Source: Geobacter sp.
GTDB taxonomy: Bacteria > Desulfobacterota > Desulfuromonadia > Geobacterales > Geobacteraceae
Direction: 5' to 3'
NCBI GenBank assembly: GCA_003857395.1
Contig: RPRC01000279.1
Span: 1 to 7,448, forward strand
DNA length: 7,448 nt
Shown here: piece by piece, positions 1 through 6,063 of the stretch
How the letters are laid out: every line of letters begins with the position of its first letter
Numbering within the stretch: the first letter of the stretch is position 1
The notes under the pieces: model-generated
The model's database searches: none
Told to the model about the DNA's origin: nothing
The model's input: only the letters and a program-made list of their open reading frames with translations
Translations under genes and position numbers: made by a program

Positions 1-562
1 CATTAATAGGAACATATCCGCCAATTTCTTCAAAACATTCACGCCTGAATAACTGGCAATGACCGGTGACATCTTCAATATTTACGATGTTGTAGTTATA
101 TCCTGTGAACGAATCTTCCGTATACGTCGTTCCAGCAACACCTAATGAAGGAGTCTCCGCAAATTTGGCAAGTAGGTACTCAAAAAAGTTACCTTCAAAT
201 GTTATGTCGGCATCAATATTCCCTACAAGGTCAAAATCCATATCCTTGAGTCTTGCGTAGCCTGCGTTAAAGGCGTGGGCTTTGCCAGAGAAATTTCGCT
301 TTGATCGCTCAGGCATCCGCACAAATTCTATCCATTCCCTGTCCACAGCGTATTTTTTTACCATGTCGTCGGTGCCGTCTGTTGATCCGTCACTGACGAT
401 TATCCATTTTAAAGGAAGTACTGTCTGCCCAATAACGGACATTATTGTTTGTTCTATATATGCCACCTCATTTCGTGCAGTGGTTATCAAAACGTATTTC
501 AGACCGCCCCCTCTTTCCCTGTGATTAACTGAATTCATGATTTCGTTTGATTCGCTATTCAT
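1..562 (-). CDS. Family 2 glycosyltransferase, N-terminal part (3' end outside window)
   Basis: This gene encodes a GT-A fold, family 2 glycosyltransferase, which would transfer a nucleotide-activated sugar onto a growing glycan at the cytoplasmic face of the membrane. 187 codons are visible before the window edge. Seen: the N-terminal strand VLITTARNE (24-32); SDGSTDGT (57-64), the usual nucleotide-binding acidic loop; a DXD-type metal site DAD (117-119) inside GNIDAD; and FRRECFEEIGGY (172-183), the conserved segment after the acceptor loop. The start is the ATG at 560-562, preceded by GAGG (570-573) with a 7-nt spacer. A second in-frame ATG at codon 9 has no ribosome-binding site. The gene lies downstream of the WecG-type gene across a repeat-bearing gap. 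Family assignment is secure; donor sugar and linkage cannot be told. Membrane segments, if any, would be in the missing C-terminal part. Confidence 0.93.
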   Translation of the reverse strand, partial: MNSESNEIMNSVNHRERGGGLKYVLITTARNEVAYIEQTIMSVIGQTVLPLKWIIVSDGSTDGTDDMVKKYAVDREWIEFVRMPERSKRNFSGKAHAFNAGYARLKDMDFDLVGNIDADITFEGNFFEYLLAKFAETPSLGVAGTTYTEDSFTGYNYNIVNIEDVTGHCQLFRRECFEEIGGYVPIN

Positions 563-683
563 TGTAATGCCTCAGTACGGATTAAGCAGTTTGAAATTGA
601 TAGCCAACGCTTCTTATTGCTTTTGCTATGAATATGATTTGAATCAGATTCCACGATCTAACATGACAAAAATCGGGGAGAAT
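563..683. other. Upstream region of the glycosyltransferase, no gene seen
   Basis: About 120 bases between the glycosyltransferase start and the palindromic element are A+T-rich. Apart from the GAGG ribosome-binding site at 570-573 I see no convincing promoter, hairpin or short gene. A TTGTCA-like hexamer occurs on the minus strand, but no acceptable -10 box lies at the right distance. Confidence 0.5.
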
Positions 684-833
684 AATTCATGATGAACTCG
701 CAAAAAGTGTGAATACGCTACATTTTGTCATTCCGACCATAGGGAGGCATCTTGCTTTTACAACTGGTCACAAGATCTCTCCCTGTCGGTCGAGATGACA
801 GCTCAGAGAATTTGCGAAAGCATCAATTCATGA
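684..833. mobile_element. MITE-like palindromic repeat element with flanking direct repeats
   Basis: A non-coding element of about 136 bp (690-825) with two nested inverted repeats. The outer ends 690-704 and 811-825 pair at 12 of 15 positions (TGATG...TCGCAAA against the complement). The inner arms 726-753 and 772-800 share TGTCAT, CGACC, AGGGAG and ATCTT in order, around an 18-nt loop. The 9-bp sequence AATTCATGA occurs directly repeated at 684-692 and 825-833, as a target-site duplication would, though it overlaps the element ends so the exact boundaries are uncertain. There is no open frame for a transposase, so movement would need one in trans. Similar TGTCATTCCGACC-type palindromes are dispersed in many deltaproteobacterial genomes as I remember them. 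It could also fold as an RNA hairpin downstream of the WecG-type gene and affect readthrough. Confidence 0.7.
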
Positions 834-1625
834 ATCAAGTTGTTTAAATACTTTTCGTGCTTTTATCACTTCACTTGGGAAAGAAAGAGCAAATTTCCAT
901 CTATGATGAAGTGCCCTTTTAGCTCTCTTTAAATCTCTTGGACTTGTGAACAGCATCATTTGTGTAAACCTGAAAAGCCATTGCAAACCCATACGTTGGA
1001 ATATCTTGGGAGGCACTACCAAGTCACCAAGGAACCATTGAAATGCTGCTCCCACCCCAATCATGATGCCCCTGTCAAGATTTTTAATATTGTCATGCAT
1101 CCATTTTTCCTGCTTCCCGCCTCCAAAACTAACCCAGATAATATCTGGTTTCTCAGTATTCAATTTATCAATCATAAACCGGTTGTCTTCTGCATCAAAT
1201 GCTTTAAATGGCGGGCTGTAGCCTTTAATTTGTATGCTGCTGTTGAGGCTTTTCGCTTTTTCAATGACTCTATTGATTCTGTTATCCGTATCTCCAAGCA
1301 GATAATGATGGTAGCCATCTTTTTGGCTAAACTGGTTGACCATAATATCCATGCCGGATATTCTTTCAATTTCGTTGAATCCAACCAACTTGGCGAACCA
1401 CGCCAAAGGTGTCCCATCAGCTAGAGACAGCAGCGAAGAGTTGAGCGCCTCTAACAATGTCTTATTTTGAGTGGCATTCATGACATTGCTCACATCATTT
1501 ACACATATATACCCTTTATGGTTTTTCTCTATGGTAGATTTTATTGTTTCATGCACACGGACATAATCGACAATGTCAATTTTAACACCAAGGAAATTCA
1601 CTTTTTTTATCTCTTCACACGTCAT
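828..1625 (-). CDS. WecG/TagA/CpsF family glycosyltransferase
   Basis: This is a 265-residue GT26-family enzyme. Relatives transfer N-acetylmannosamine(uronic acid) or another sugar onto an undecaprenyl-linked first sugar on the cytoplasmic side of the membrane. Seen: VNDVSNV (42-48), ADG with the probable catalytic Asp70, ERISGMD (87-93), YLLG (108-111), WVSFGGGKQE (164-173), IGVGAAF (189-195) and the basic C-terminal tail after QWLFRF. Start: the frame extends upstream to a TTG at 1706, but that codon lies inside a repeat arm and the extra 27 residues do not fit the family. The ATG at 1623-1625 has GGCGGA (1635-1640) at a 9-nt spacing, and the family usually begins just before the xVNFLGV strand. 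Odd: the usual Asp of VGxxFD is Gln196, the usual RAP is VPP (204-206), and the usual EW is QW (215-216). The gene is A+T-rich compared with the fibronectin gene and is bracketed by two repeats. Substrate unknown. Confidence 0.92.
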   Translation of the reverse strand: MTCEEIKKVNFLGVKIDIVDYVRVHETIKSTIEKNHKGYICVNDVSNVMNATQNKTLLEALNSSLLSLADGTPLAWFAKLVGFNEIERISGMDIMVNQFSQKDGYHHYLLGDTDNRINRVIEKAKSLNSSIQIKGYSPPFKAFDAEDNRFMIDKLNTEKPDIIWVSFGGGKQEKWMHDNIKNLDRGIMIGVGAAFQWFLGDLVVPPKIFQRMGLQWLFRFTQMMLFTSPRDLKRAKRALHHRWKFALSFPSEVIKARKVFKQLDS

Positions 1626-1634
1626 AAGGTGAAT

Positions 1635-1640
1635 TCCGCC
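1635..1640 (-). promoter_or_regulatory. Ribosome-binding site deciding the WecG-type start
   Basis: GGCGGA on the minus strand lies 9 nt before the ATG at 1625. It is a moderate match to the Shine-Dalgarno consensus and immediately follows the leader hairpin, so it would be presented in a single-stranded stretch. Confidence 0.5.
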
Positions 1641-1643
1641 AAT

Positions 1644-1663
1644 CAACACTATTGCTAGTGTTG
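1644..1663 (-). promoter_or_regulatory. Perfect leader hairpin with GNRA tetraloop before the WecG-type gene
   Basis: On the minus strand an 8-bp perfect stem CAACACTA/TAGTGTTG closes a GCAA tetraloop, a member of the stable GNRA class. It sits 3 nt upstream of the GGCGGA ribosome-binding site and 18 nt before the ATG. There is no U-run after it, so it is not an intrinsic terminator. It may stabilise the mRNA 5' end or modulate translation; the function is inferred from position only. Confidence 0.5.
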
Positions 1664-1701
1664 GAGTTATGCTTCTACAGAAATTTTCTTTGTAGTACGG
1701 G

Positions 1702-1799
1702 GGCAATTAAACATATCAACGGTAGGGGCTAGGCTTGCCTCGCCCAATCGGGGCACGGTGCGCCGTGCCTCTACATCAGGGTTGTGTTGTTTAATTGCC
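1702..1799. repeat. 98-bp palindromic repeat element with 12-bp perfect terminal inverted repeats
   Basis: GGCAATTAAACA at 1702-1713 and its exact complement at 1788-1799 form the ends. Inside each end follow CAAC and then GTAGGGGC on the left (1722-1729) or GTAGAGGC on the right (complement of 1767-1774), and then a G+C-rich core containing GGGCACGGTGCGCCGTGCC, itself palindromic. The whole can fold into one long interrupted hairpin. No coding capacity and no clear target duplication are visible. Such GTAGGGGC...GCCCCTAC elements look like the dispersed, trans-mobilised or REP-like repeats of environmental Proteobacteria; that family assignment is from memory. It lies between the deacetylase stop and the WecG-type start, and its left arm contains the spurious TTG start of the WecG frame. 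Confidence 0.65.
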
Positions 1800-1885
1800 G
1801 AAGTAATAAATGATTCAAAACCACAGTTTTGGGATACCGATACATTTTGAATTTTTTACTTCGAGGTCAATTAATTGTTTCGGCA

Positions 1886-2869
1886 TCAGAAATCTCTTTC
1901 GAGTACGGATTGGGTAGGGGGACTCGTAAAGTGTTTCCCTTGCTCCGTATTCAAAGGACTGTTTTCCCAAAAACCGGCTATTTCTCTTGGAAGGGCATGC
2001 CAGAACTGCCCTTCATAGCTGGATGTGGCATAGGCAAGAAATTCTTCGTAAAACCGCGATGGATATTCCTCGTTACGTAATCTGCCGGTACCAAAGTCCA
2101 TGTAGTCAGGATGGGTGTTGATCAGCGCCATCCCTCCTTTTCGGGCAATCCAGTCCAATTTCTTTTTCCAGATATCAATGTTCTTTTCTCCCATCAGGAT
2201 AAAAAGGGTGAAATCCTGGGGAAGCGTATACGGCAATTCTATGTAGCCACGACACGAAGTGTCTTTCCGGTACAGAAACGGGAAAATTGTTCCTAAACTG
2301 TCCGGTTGCGGCTCGAAAGGGTCAGTATCAAAAGTCGATGCATCATAGGTAATGTCGAGGTGCTGGATCCATTCAAGATTGTGATACATGCACGGGGCGC
2401 GAAAGCCAACCGCTTGCCACTTGTTGAGATAGCCGTTGATTTTCGCTGCATTTTCCAGGAAAACCTCCTTGGATCGGAACATGTTTCCATTATGTTTCAA
2501 GCCATGGACGCCTACTTCAAATCCATGGTTCACAAGATATGCTCTGAGTGTCTCGTCGAGAACATAGTCTTCAGGGACAAAATTGAAAGATGAACGGAAT
2601 CCCAGTTTTTCCTCCAGGCGGATTAATTGACGGCATTTTTCATGACCTCTCTGGGTATCGACATCGTGGGTAAGTACCAAAGCAAATTGTTTCCCGTCCG
2701 GCCATCCAGTCCACGGCACGGGAGTGCGGGCGGCTCTTTCGAGGATCGGCCAGGTTGCTTTATTGCGCAGTCTTTGCTGAAGTACATATCTACTTCGTAT
2801 GTACAGAAGCAATTTTCTTGAAATGAAGGGTTTTATTCCGTAGTAAATTCGCTGGATTATTTTATTCAT
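1886..2869 (-). CDS. NodB-type polysaccharide deacetylase family protein
   Basis: A 327-residue carbohydrate esterase family 4 (NodB homology) protein, predicted to remove acetyl groups from a glycan or glycan precursor using a divalent metal. Seen: motif 1 THDVD (68-72) with base Asp69 and metal ligand Asp71; motif 2 HGLKH (122-126) giving metal ligands His122 and His126; motif 3 RAP (157-159); and a late NTHP (251-254) whose His253 fits the catalytic histidine. All key residues are present, so the enzyme should be active. No cleavable signal peptide is obvious; the N-terminus is basic (KPFISRKLLLYIRSR), suggesting cytoplasmic or membrane-peripheral action. The start is the ATG at 2867-2869, with only a weak GAGAAA before it. 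The gene follows the ATP-grasp gene after a 98-bp gap that may hold its own promoter. Whether it acts on N- or O-acetyl groups is not visible. Confidence 0.92.
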   Translation of the reverse strand: MNKIIQRIYYGIKPFISRKLLLYIRSRYVLQQRLRNKATWPILERAARTPVPWTGWPDGKQFALVLTHDVDTQRGHEKCRQLIRLEEKLGFRSSFNFVPEDYVLDETLRAYLVNHGFEVGVHGLKHNGNMFRSKEVFLENAAKINGYLNKWQAVGFRAPCMYHNLEWIQHLDITYDASTFDTDPFEPQPDSLGTIFPFLYRKDTSCRGYIELPYTLPQDFTLFILMGEKNIDIWKKKLDWIARKGGMALINTHPDYMDFGTGRLRNEEYPSRFYEEFLAYATSSYEGQFWHALPREIAGFWENSPLNTEQGKHFTSPPTQSVLERDF

Positions 2870-2922
2870 GTTGATTTCTCGGAAACATGTTTGTGACGCT
2901 ACGAGCCGATTGCAACCCGAAT

Positions 2923-2951
2923 ATAATAATCACGGAATAGCACTGTTTCAG
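2923..2951 (-). promoter_or_regulatory. Putative sigma-70 promoter for the deacetylase gene
   Basis: On the minus strand CTGAAA (2946-2951; 4/6 to TTGACA) and TATTAT (2923-2928; 5/6 to TATAAT) are separated by exactly 17 nt. Transcription would begin near 2916, giving a leader of about 47 nt before the ATG at 2869. It lies in the 98-bp gap between the ATP-grasp and deacetylase genes. No terminator is seen in that gap, so readthrough from upstream is also expected. Confidence 0.35.
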
Positions 2952-2967
2952 GGCTTCCGGATGAAAA

Positions 2968-4164
2968 CTACGTATTTCCTGGTGCTATTGCACCCTTGGT
3001 TCTGGCCACTACTTTCCTGAACAACAGCTTCATGAGATAAGTTACGCGCATTACATAGGGCAATGGATCATTAAAGCTCGAAATTGCAAATACTTTCTTT
3101 TTGCAATAAGGGAGCAGGTACTCTTTCAAAGAGTAGCCTTCTTCTTTACGTGAAATAAAAAATCTCAGCAGGTCTTTATCCAAGTCTATCCAGTAGACAT
3201 TTTCTTTGAAAGTCGTGGCGCGATTGATCTCGCCATACATCAGATGTCGGTACAGTATCCAGGGAAAGTTTATTCCACAGGTCACTGCGAGTAAGCCGCT
3301 CAGATTGTTTCTGCAGTTCACCTCCATGAGTTTATAGACACCATTTCTCTGGTCTTTCTTGAACTCCATGCATGAAAAACCGCTGTAATTCAGTTTTTGC
3401 AGTAAAAGTCGGCCGTTTTCCAGAATTTCAGGGATAGATTTGCTGACCAGTACCCGTGGTGAGCCAAGGAAAGGCGGTTCCAGTCTGACCTTTTTTGCGG
3501 TAAACTCGGCAATTGGGGCGCCATCGACAAAGTAAGAGTTATAATTCACCCCTTGCGTATCATCTCCGGGAACCAGTTCCTGGATCATTACCTTGAATCC
3601 CAACGGTTCTATGAGGCTGTAACGTGCATACAGTTCTGCTTCATTTTCTATCCTGAACATCTTGACCTTGAAATGATCGAAAAAAGTGTGTCCTTCGCAG
3701 GGCTTGATCAGACAAGGATAGGTAAGTTGCTCACGGACTGCTTTTACTTCGTCAACTGACTGTACGACAAAAGTCCACGGCGAAGGAATGCCCCAGGATC
3801 GTGCCAGTTCATAGGTATACTGCTTTTCAATGAGCTTTTGCACAATTGCCCAATCTTCAACGGCAACAACATAATGGGACTGCAACAACTCTTTGTTTTT
3901 TGAGAGGACGACCACTGTATAATCATCCGTAGGGATAAGCAGGCTGCCCTTGAATTCATCTGACAATTCTACAAGTCGTGAGATGAAATCCTCTTCGTTT
4001 TTTCTTGGGTCTGGTACCGATACTCTTCCTTTCACATATTTTGAATAGAGACCCATTTCGTTTTCACTGTAGTTCAGCGCATACACGGGAACTTCCATCC
4101 TGCCGAGTGCCCTGATAACGGCAAGGCCGACAATGTGCGTATAAATTACCAAAGCCTTTTTCAT
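2968..4164 (-). CDS. ATP-grasp ligase (COG3919-like carboxylate-amine ligase)
   Basis: A 398-residue ATP-grasp enzyme. The fold activates a carboxylate as an acyl phosphate and joins it to an amine or other nucleophile. Seen: an N-terminal Rossmann-like preATP-grasp domain starting KKALVIYTHIVGLAVIRALG (2-21); LLIPTDD (75-81); the ATP-binding lysine in CLIKP (151-155); the hinge IQELVPG (194-200); CMEF (265-268); and LMEVNCRNN (279-287), with Mg-binding Glu281 and Asn283 and substrate-side Arg285. The C-terminal ~85 residues are basic. Start: the frame extends 49 codons upstream, but that would run into the preceding methyltransferase gene. The ATG at 4162-4164 has GAGGA (4173-4177) at 8 nt and begins exactly at the first strand of the fold. 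It sits 77 bp after the methyltransferase stop. The substrate is not identifiable; the setting suggests a sugar, lipid-linked sugar or amino acid modification. Confidence 0.9.
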   Translation of the reverse strand: MKKALVIYTHIVGLAVIRALGRMEVPVYALNYSENEMGLYSKYVKGRVSVPDPRKNEEDFISRLVELSDEFKGSLLIPTDDYTVVVLSKNKELLQSHYVVAVEDWAIVQKLIEKQYTYELARSWGIPSPWTFVVQSVDEVKAVREQLTYPCLIKPCEGHTFFDHFKVKMFRIENEAELYARYSLIEPLGFKVMIQELVPGDDTQGVNYNSYFVDGAPIAEFTAKKVRLEPPFLGSPRVLVSKSIPEILENGRLLLQKLNYSGFSCMEFKKDQRNGVYKLMEVNCRNNLSGLLAVTCGINFPWILYRHLMYGEINRATTFKENVYWIDLDKDLLRFFISRKEEGYSLKEYLLPYCKKKVFAISSFNDPLPYVMRVTYLMKLLFRKVVARTKGAIAPGNT

Positions 4165-4172
4165 GACTAGAG

Positions 4173-4177
4173 TCCTC
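4173..4177 (-). promoter_or_regulatory. Ribosome-binding site deciding the ATP-grasp start
   Basis: GAGGA on the minus strand, 8 nt before the ATG at 4164. This supports the 398-residue protein over the 447-residue frame that would overlap the upstream methyltransferase gene. Confidence 0.65.
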
Positions 4178-4241
4178 ACATTGGTTGTCGAGGTCTTGGT
4201 TAAACCGCCACTGGCTAGGAATCTTTTTAGCTCGACAGCAG

Positions 4242-5009
4242 CTACAAAATTACTTTTTTCATTTTCCCCGAATAGTTTTTTGCGAAACAGACTACCGGTT
4301 CCTGGTGCCATCTAGGCGATGCGATATACAACAACCGGAAAAAATTTCGTATCAGGTAAGCAAGGACTTTCGAGCGGCTTTTTATTTCCATGAAATGGGT
4401 GCTGCCTTCCGGTAAGGGCAGATATACAGTGTCCACGGTAAAACCGAAATGTTCCATGTATTCGATCAGCGTGCGATAGGTGAAATAACGGATATGCGCA
4501 TAAAACTCATAGCGCGATTTTGGATCAAGCGGATCATGAAAGGTTTTTCCCATGATAAGCGGTATCATCCAGTAGAATGCGGCATAGTTCGGAACGGATA
4601 AATAGAGGCGTCCGGTATCATGGAGGATTCTATGCAGCTCCGTAATAAAATGATCTATGTTGACCAGGTGTTCTATCGTCGCGAGGCAAACTATCGCGTC
4701 ATAGCTGTTATCTGCCACCGGTAACGCTTCCGTACTGTCCAAATCAAAAGATGACAGGTTGACCTGTAATTTCCCCAGCTGTTTCAAACAGGTTTCATCA
4801 ACCTCGTTGCAACTCAGAGTGCAGGGGTAGCTGTCTTTGATTCTCTTCGCGACAATCCCCATGCCAGCCGAGATATCGAGGATGTTCTTATGGTCGCGCT
4901 GTTCAAATAACTCCGGGAATATTCTGTGACGTTCATGCATCAGGGGATAGTAATCAACAGATAAACCTTCCATGCGGCTGGCTTCAAGCTCTATCGAATC
5001 TGTTCTCAT
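4242..5009 (-). CDS. Class I SAM-dependent methyltransferase (methyltransferase-11/23 type)
   Basis: A 255-residue class I methyltransferase, predicted to methylate a sugar or other small substrate in the polysaccharide pathway using S-adenosylmethionine. Seen: motif I ILDISAGMG (43-51); an acidic residue after strand 2 in CNEVDE (67-72); motif II/III region LPVADNSYDAIVCLATIEHL (96-115); RLYLSVPN (134-141); and HIRYFTYRTL (172-181), followed by a GF turn, typical of glycan-cluster methyltransferases. Motif I carries Ser where the first Gly of GxGxG is usual, but the two later glycines remain. Start: GGAGG directly abuts an ATG at 5018, which is too close for initiation; the ATG three codons later (5007-5009) has the ideal 9-nt spacing. 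It follows the other methyltransferase by 66 bp and precedes the ATP-grasp gene. Substrate and methylated position are unknown. Confidence 0.88.
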   Translation of the reverse strand: MRTDSIELEASRMEGLSVDYYPLMHERHRIFPELFEQRDHKNILDISAGMGIVAKRIKDSYPCTLSCNEVDETCLKQLGKLQVNLSSFDLDSTEALPVADNSYDAIVCLATIEHLVNIDHFITELHRILHDTGRLYLSVPNYAAFYWMIPLIMGKTFHDPLDPKSRYEFYAHIRYFTYRTLIEYMEHFGFTVDTVYLPLPEGSTHFMEIKSRSKVLAYLIRNFFRLLYIASPRWHQEPVVCFAKNYSGKMKKVIL

Positions 5010-5018
5010 GATGCGCAT

Positions 5019-5024
5019 CCTCCG
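5019..5024 (-). promoter_or_regulatory. Ribosome-binding site deciding the second methyltransferase start
   Basis: CGGAGG on the minus strand is the strongest Shine-Dalgarno in the window. It touches the ATG at 5016-5018 but is 9 nt from the ATG at 5007-5009, so the latter is chosen. Confidence 0.75.
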
Positions 5025-5075
5025 AGGTTGGTTTTTTAGCGTTTTCGCTGCATCACAGGTCTTCGCCAGAAGCGT

Positions 5076-5933
5076 TCACATCTTCACCACAACGAATGCC
5101 CATCTGTTGGAAAAATATTTCAAGAAAGCGCAGCTACTTGTTATCTGGTTAAGTTTGCTGCTGATTTTTAGCGATCTTTCATCGGAAACTATCTGTTTGC
5201 TCCAGAAGGTAAGGGGACCATACCCGAAACCGACAATTTGAATTATCCGTAGCCCCTGTTTTTCGATTGAATCGTTCAATTGCCACAGAAAATACTTTTT
5301 ATCATAGGGGAGGGTGTCACTCACTTCTCCTGACAAGGCATTCGGGGTTCCTATGTCCTTGCCCATGGCTTTTGGCAGGATCCTTTTTATGGCTCTTGCC
5401 AGAAATCGAAAATAATAAAAAGGGTCCAGGAGATAGTTGAGCCGCAGCAGGTTCGGTAGAGTAAAGATACAGAATCCGCCTTTTTTCAGGATTCTGCTGA
5501 TTTCCCGCAGAAGATCGTCATCATTCAACTGGTATTGAAAAACCCCGATACAGATGATGGCGTCAAAGTCTTCAGCTGGAAAAGAAGTGCCTGCAACATT
5601 CCCCAGGAAAGTTCCCAAAAAAGTATCGTAATGTGATTCGCTCAGCGAGTCATCAAGCTTCTCGAGCATTTGCTTGGAGCAGTCAAGGCTGGCCACAGAA
5701 TGTTTTTCGTCAAGAAGCGATCGTGTCAGGATACCTGTGCCACAACCCATATCCAAGATCTTCAAGGTGTTGCCCATTGCATTTGCACGAACAAGATCAA
5801 GGACGATTTTTTTCCGCTCAGCCATATGCAGAGACAGAAATGTGCTTCCATCATACAGGGTGTGCCAATAATCAAGCGTATTGGTGAAATGATTGCTTAT
5901 CTTGACCTGATTGTCTTTCGTCTCTGTGGGCAT
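5076..5933 (-). CDS. Class I SAM-dependent methyltransferase
   Basis: A 285-residue class I methyltransferase, first gene of the polysaccharide unit. Seen: canonical motif I ILDMGCGTG (59-67); acidic Asp84 in SLDCSKQML after strand 2; FDAIICIGVFQY (123-134) as the motif II region; ILKKGGFCIFTLPN (148-161); a hydrophobic and basic stretch around FYYFRFLARAIKRILPK (172-188) that could contact membrane or lipid carrier; and the closing strand WAFVVVKM. Start: the frame reaches a TTG at 5972, but that codon sits on the predicted promoter and the 13 extra residues are unlike the family. The ATG at 5931-5933 has AGGGA (5944-5948) about 10 nt upstream. It resembles its downstream neighbour only in the general fold, so the two probably methylate different positions or substrates. 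Target unknown. Confidence 0.88.
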   Translation of the reverse strand: MPTETKDNQVKISNHFTNTLDYWHTLYDGSTFLSLHMAERKKIVLDLVRANAMGNTLKILDMGCGTGILTRSLLDEKHSVASLDCSKQMLEKLDDSLSESHYDTFLGTFLGNVAGTSFPAEDFDAIICIGVFQYQLNDDDLLREISRILKKGGFCIFTLPNLLRLNYLLDPFYYFRFLARAIKRILPKAMGKDIGTPNALSGEVSDTLPYDKKYFLWQLNDSIEKQGLRIIQIVGFGYGPLTFWSKQIVSDERSLKISSKLNQITSSCAFLKYFSNRWAFVVVKM

Positions 5934-5952
5934 GCTATTGACTTCCCTGTCA

Positions 5953-5969
5953 GTTACTATTGTTACTAT
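5953..5969. repeat. Tandem direct repeat at the predicted transcription start
   Basis: GTTACTAT occurs at 5953-5960 and again at 5962-5969 on the plus strand, a 9-bp period. It lies just downstream of the putative -10 box at 5972-5977, over the expected start point. It could be an operator or merely a chance duplication. Confidence 0.3.
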
Positions 5970-5971
5970 CA

Positions 5972-5999
5972 AGTGTAGCAGGTATTAAAGCTTTGAAAA
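5972..5999 (-). promoter_or_regulatory. Putative extended -10 promoter of the polysaccharide unit
   Basis: On the minus strand TTTTCA (5994-5999) and TACACT (5972-5977) lie 16 nt apart, and TGC directly precedes the -10 hexamer as in extended -10 promoters. Each hexamer matches only 4/6. The position is sensible: downstream of the terminator of the fibronectin gene and about 30 nt upstream of the first methyltransferase ATG. Confidence 0.3.
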
Positions 6000-6063
6000 G
6001 CACTTGACTGTTGTTAGGGTGTAATGTTAAAAAACTTGAAAGATAGTCGCATAGTCATAAACA

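Noticed and set aside
282..524. Plus-strand open frame of 80 codons
   Set aside because: Antisense to the family 2 glycosyltransferase, whose DXD and SDGSTDGT motifs show the minus strand is coding.
726..800. Possible CRISPR repeat or intrinsic terminator
   Set aside because: There is only one palindromic unit with no repeat-spacer series, and no U-tract follows either arm; the nested ends and flanking direct repeats fit a MITE-like element better.
960..1424. Plus-strand open frame of 154 codons
   Set aside because: It lies wholly antisense to the WecG-type gene, has no family resemblance, and the minus-strand frame carries clear GT26 motifs.
1626..1706. N-terminal extension of the WecG-type protein from a TTG, with a hydrophobic LAIVLIGG stretch that could look like a membrane segment
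   Set aside because: The TTG is inside the left arm of the 98-bp repeat, no ribosome-binding site precedes it, the region forms a perfect hairpin, and the family does not have this extension.
1813..1852. A+T-rich inverted repeats (ATTCAAAA/TTTTGAAT and CAAAAC/GTTTTG) downstream of the deacetylase
   Set aside because: The stems are short and nearly all A-T, compete with one another, and no proper U-run follows on the minus strand, so I do not call a terminator.
4165..4311. 49-residue N-terminal extension of the ATP-grasp protein
   Set aside because: It overlaps the 3' end of the upstream methyltransferase gene, and a good ribosome-binding site precedes the internal ATG that starts the fold.
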